A program made the translations under genes and the position numbers. Positions 61,336 through 64,000 of a DNA stretch of 64,000 bases are shown one piece after another. Source of the stretch: Megaustenia siamemsis (Eukaryota > Mollusca > Gastropoda > Stylommatophora > Ariophantidae); assembly GCA_032433765.1 (NCBI GenBank), contig JAVIAB010000024.1, forward strand, positions 10,333,321-10,397,320, given 5' to 3'. Position 1 is the stretch's first letter; every line of letters begins with the position of its first letter. A model generated the notes under the pieces. The model saw only the letters and a program-made list of their open reading frames with translations, was not told the DNA's origin and made no database searches.

Positions 61336-64000
61336 ATTCCACATATGGTCTGTCTACAACATGCCACATATTGTCTGTCTACAACATGCCACATATGGTC
61401 TGTCTACAACATGCCGCATATGATCTGTCTACAACATGCCACATATGGTATGTCTACAACATGCCACATATTGTCTGTCTATAAAATGCCGCATATGGTA
61501 TGTCTACAACATGTCACATATTGTCTGTCTACAAAATGCCGCATATGGTCTGTCTACAGCATGCCACATATTGTCTGTCTACAAAATGCCGCATATGGTC
61601 TGTCTACAACATGTCACAAATCACCTGTCTACAACATGCCACATATTGACTGTCTACAACATGCCACATATGGTATGTCTACAACATGCCACATATGGTC
61701 TGTCTACAACATGTCACATATGGTTTGTCTACAACATGCTACATATGGTCTGTCTACAACATGCCACAAATCGTCTGTCTACAACATGCCACATATGGTC
61801 TGTCTACAACATGCTACATATGGTCTGTCTACAACATGCTACATATGGTCTGTCTACAACATGCCCCAAATCGTCTGTCTACAACATGCCACATATGGTC
61901 TGTCTACAACATGCCACAAATCGTCTGTCTACAACATGCCCCAAATCGTCTGTCTACAACATGCCACATATGGTCTGTCTACAACATTCCACATATGGTT
62001 TGTCTACAACATACGAAATATGGTCTGTCTAGAACATGCCACATATGTATTGTCTACAACATGTCACAAATGGTCTGTCTACAACATGCCACATATTGTC
62101 TGTCTACAACATGCCACATATGGTCTGTCTACAACATGCCGCATATGGTATGTCTACAACATGCCACATATGGTCTGTCTACAACATACCACATTTCGTC
62201 TGTCTACAACATGTCTCATATGGTCAGTCTGCAACATACCACATATGGTCTGTCTACAACATACGAAATATGGTATGTCTATTGCATGCCACATATGATC
62301 TGTTTACAACATACCACATATTGACTGTCTACAACATGCCACATATGGTATGTCTACAACATGCCACATATGGTCTGTCTACAACATGTCACATATGGTT
62401 TGTCTACAACATGCTACATATGGTCTGTCTACAACATGCCACAAATCGTCTGTCTACAACATGCCACATATGGTCTGTCTACAACATGCTACATATGGTC
62501 TGTCTACAACATGCCACATATGGTCTGTCTACAACATGCCCCAAATCGTCTGTCTACAACATGCCACATATGGTCTGTCTACAACATGCCACAAATCGTC
62601 TGTCTACAACATGCCCCAAATCGTCTGTCTACAACATGCCACATATGGTCTGTCTACAACATTCCACATATGGTTTGTCTACAACATACGAAATATGGTC
62701 TGTCTAGAACATGCCACATATGTATTGTCTACAACATGTCACAAATGGTCTGTCTACAACATGCCACATATTGTCTGTCTACAACATGCCACATATGGTC
62801 TGTCTACAACATGCCGCATATGGTATGTCTACAACATGCCACATATGGTCTGTCTACAACATACCACATTTCGTCTGTCTACAACATGTCTCATATGGTC
62901 AGTCTGCAACATACCACATATGGTCTGTCTACAACATACGAAATATGGTATGTCTATTGCATGCCACATATGATCTGTTTACAACATACCACATATTGAC
63001 TGTCTACAACATGCCACATATGGTATGTCTACAACATGCCACATATGGTCTGTCTACAACATGTCACATATGGTTTGTCTACAACATGCTACATATGGTC
63101 TGTCTACAACATGCCACAAATCGTCTGTCTACAACATGCCACATATGGTCTGTCTACAACATGCTACATATGGTCTGTCTACAACATGCTACATATGGTC
63201 TGTCTACAACATGCCCCAAATCGTCTGTCTACAACATGCCACATATGGTCTGTCTACAACATGCCACAAATCGTCTGTCTACAACATGCCCCAAATCGTC
63301 TGTCTACAACATGCCACATATGGTCTGTCTACAACATTCCACATATGGTTTGTCTACAACATACGAAATATGGTCTGTCTACAACATGCCGCATATGGTC
63401 TGTATACAACATGTCACATATGTTCTGTCTACAACATACCACATTTGGTTTGTCTACAACATACGAAATATGGTCTGTCTACAACATGTAGCATATGTAT
63501 TGTCTACAACATGTCACAAATGGTCTGTCTACAACATGCCACATATTGTCTGTCTACAACATGCCACATATGGTCTGTCTACAACATGCCGCATATGGTA
63601 TGTCTACAACATGCCACATATGGTCTGTCTACAACATACCACATATCGCCTGTCTACAACATGTCTCATATGGTCAGTCTGCAACATACCACATATGGTC
63701 TGTCTGCAACATACGAAATATGGTATGTCTATTGCATGCCACATATGGTCTGTTTACAACATACCACATATTGACTGTCTACAACATACGAAATATGGTA
63801 TGTCTACAACATGTCACATATGGTCTGTTTACAACATGCGAAATATTGTATGTCTACAACATGTCATACATATGGTCTGTCAACAACATACGAAATATGG
63901 TATGTCTACAACATGTCACATATGGTCTGTCTACAACATGCCACATATGGTTTATCTACAACAAGCCACATATGGTCTGTCTACAACATACGAAATATGG
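61336..64000. repeat. 25-bp minisatellite with 675-bp higher-order repeats; continues past the window
   Basis: Unit GTCTGTCTACAACATGCCAC plus ATATG, period 25 bp, about 107 units to the window end. Identical variant strings recur at offsets of 675 bp (27 units), for example from 61686, 62361 and 63036, giving at least three higher-order copies. The long plus-strand open frames in three phases are all repeat-derived. The array extends beyond base 64000. Confidence 0.97.

Noticed and set aside
61345..63774. Long plus-strand open frames (MPHMVCLQH-type repeats) in three phases
   Set aside because: Products of the 25-bp array. Because 25 is not a multiple of three, the same peptide repeat appears in every phase.

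Overview
The window is eukaryotic, almost entirely non-genic, and AT-rich. It is a mosaic of decayed non-LTR retrotransposons (LINEs), DNA transposons, tRNA-derived SINEs and very long minisatellite arrays. The LINE proteins (endonuclease/reverse transcriptase of the type often annotated as 'craniofacial development protein 2-like', and an RNase H-bearing LINE with a Cys-rich tail), together with a mariner and a second Tc1/mariner-superfamily element, suggest a lophotrochozoan, most likely a gastropod mollusc. That assignment is inference from the repeat repertoire; no diagnostic host gene is present. By eye about 25 kb (roughly 40%) is tandem repeat and most of the rest is transposon debris.

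Names used below. RTE-A1 and RTE-A2 are two subfamilies of an RTE-like LINE with an apurinic-type endonuclease, a reverse transcriptase with YADD, and a 3' end made of ATG/ATC triplets. LINE-B is a related family known here only from its 3' end. LINE-C has an endonuclease, a reverse transcriptase with FADD, RNase H and a CxxC tail. D to H are shorter LINE 3'-end remnants.

Layout: 0-1.4 kb, mariner 3' half next to an RNase H LINE remnant. 1.4-8.0 kb, arrays of 41, 60, 28 and 31 bp. 8.1-9.3 kb, RTE-A2 pieces, some head to head. 9.3-12 kb, LINE-B carrying an RTE-A1 insertion, in a GATA-like repeat, with another RTE-A1 at the same target. 12-14 kb, 12/84-bp and 66-bp arrays and RTE-A1. 14.6-15.6 kb, LINE-C RNase H part with an intact frame. 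16-18.1 kb, a possible terminal exon, LINE remnants, a 68-bp array and a SINE. 18.2-28.4 kb, arrays of 25, 24, 47 and 29 bp with a 2.5-kb RTE-A2 and a gene-derived segment. 28.7-30.3 kb, LINE tail with 135-bp repeats. 30.4-42.5 kb, a 39/30-bp array split by a multi-layer nest of transposons. 42.6-50.9 kb, two copies of a SINE, 54-, 31- and 94-bp arrays, LINE pieces, and a probable signal-peptide exon (47.5 kb, minus strand). 51.2-54.4 kb, a 45-bp array. 55.1-58.4 kb, a near full-length RTE-A1. 58.7-60.0 kb, LINE-G and LINE-B pieces. 60.4-64 kb, RTE-A2 running into a 25-bp array with 675-bp higher-order repeats that continues past the window.

The most informative structures are the nest at 30.4-42.5 kb (array > LINE-C > gene-fragment insertion and Tc1-like element > second LINE-C with 5' inversion), where removing each layer at its target-site duplication restores the sequence below; the repeated appearance of minisatellites at LINE 3' ends; and a SINE with two tRNA-like heads. 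The only host-gene candidates are short exons: a minus-strand signal-peptide exon at 47465-47551, a minus-strand terminal exon at 16058-16104 and, more weakly, a plus-strand exon at 18822-18957. Most long open frames in the window are by-products of array units whose length is a multiple of three.
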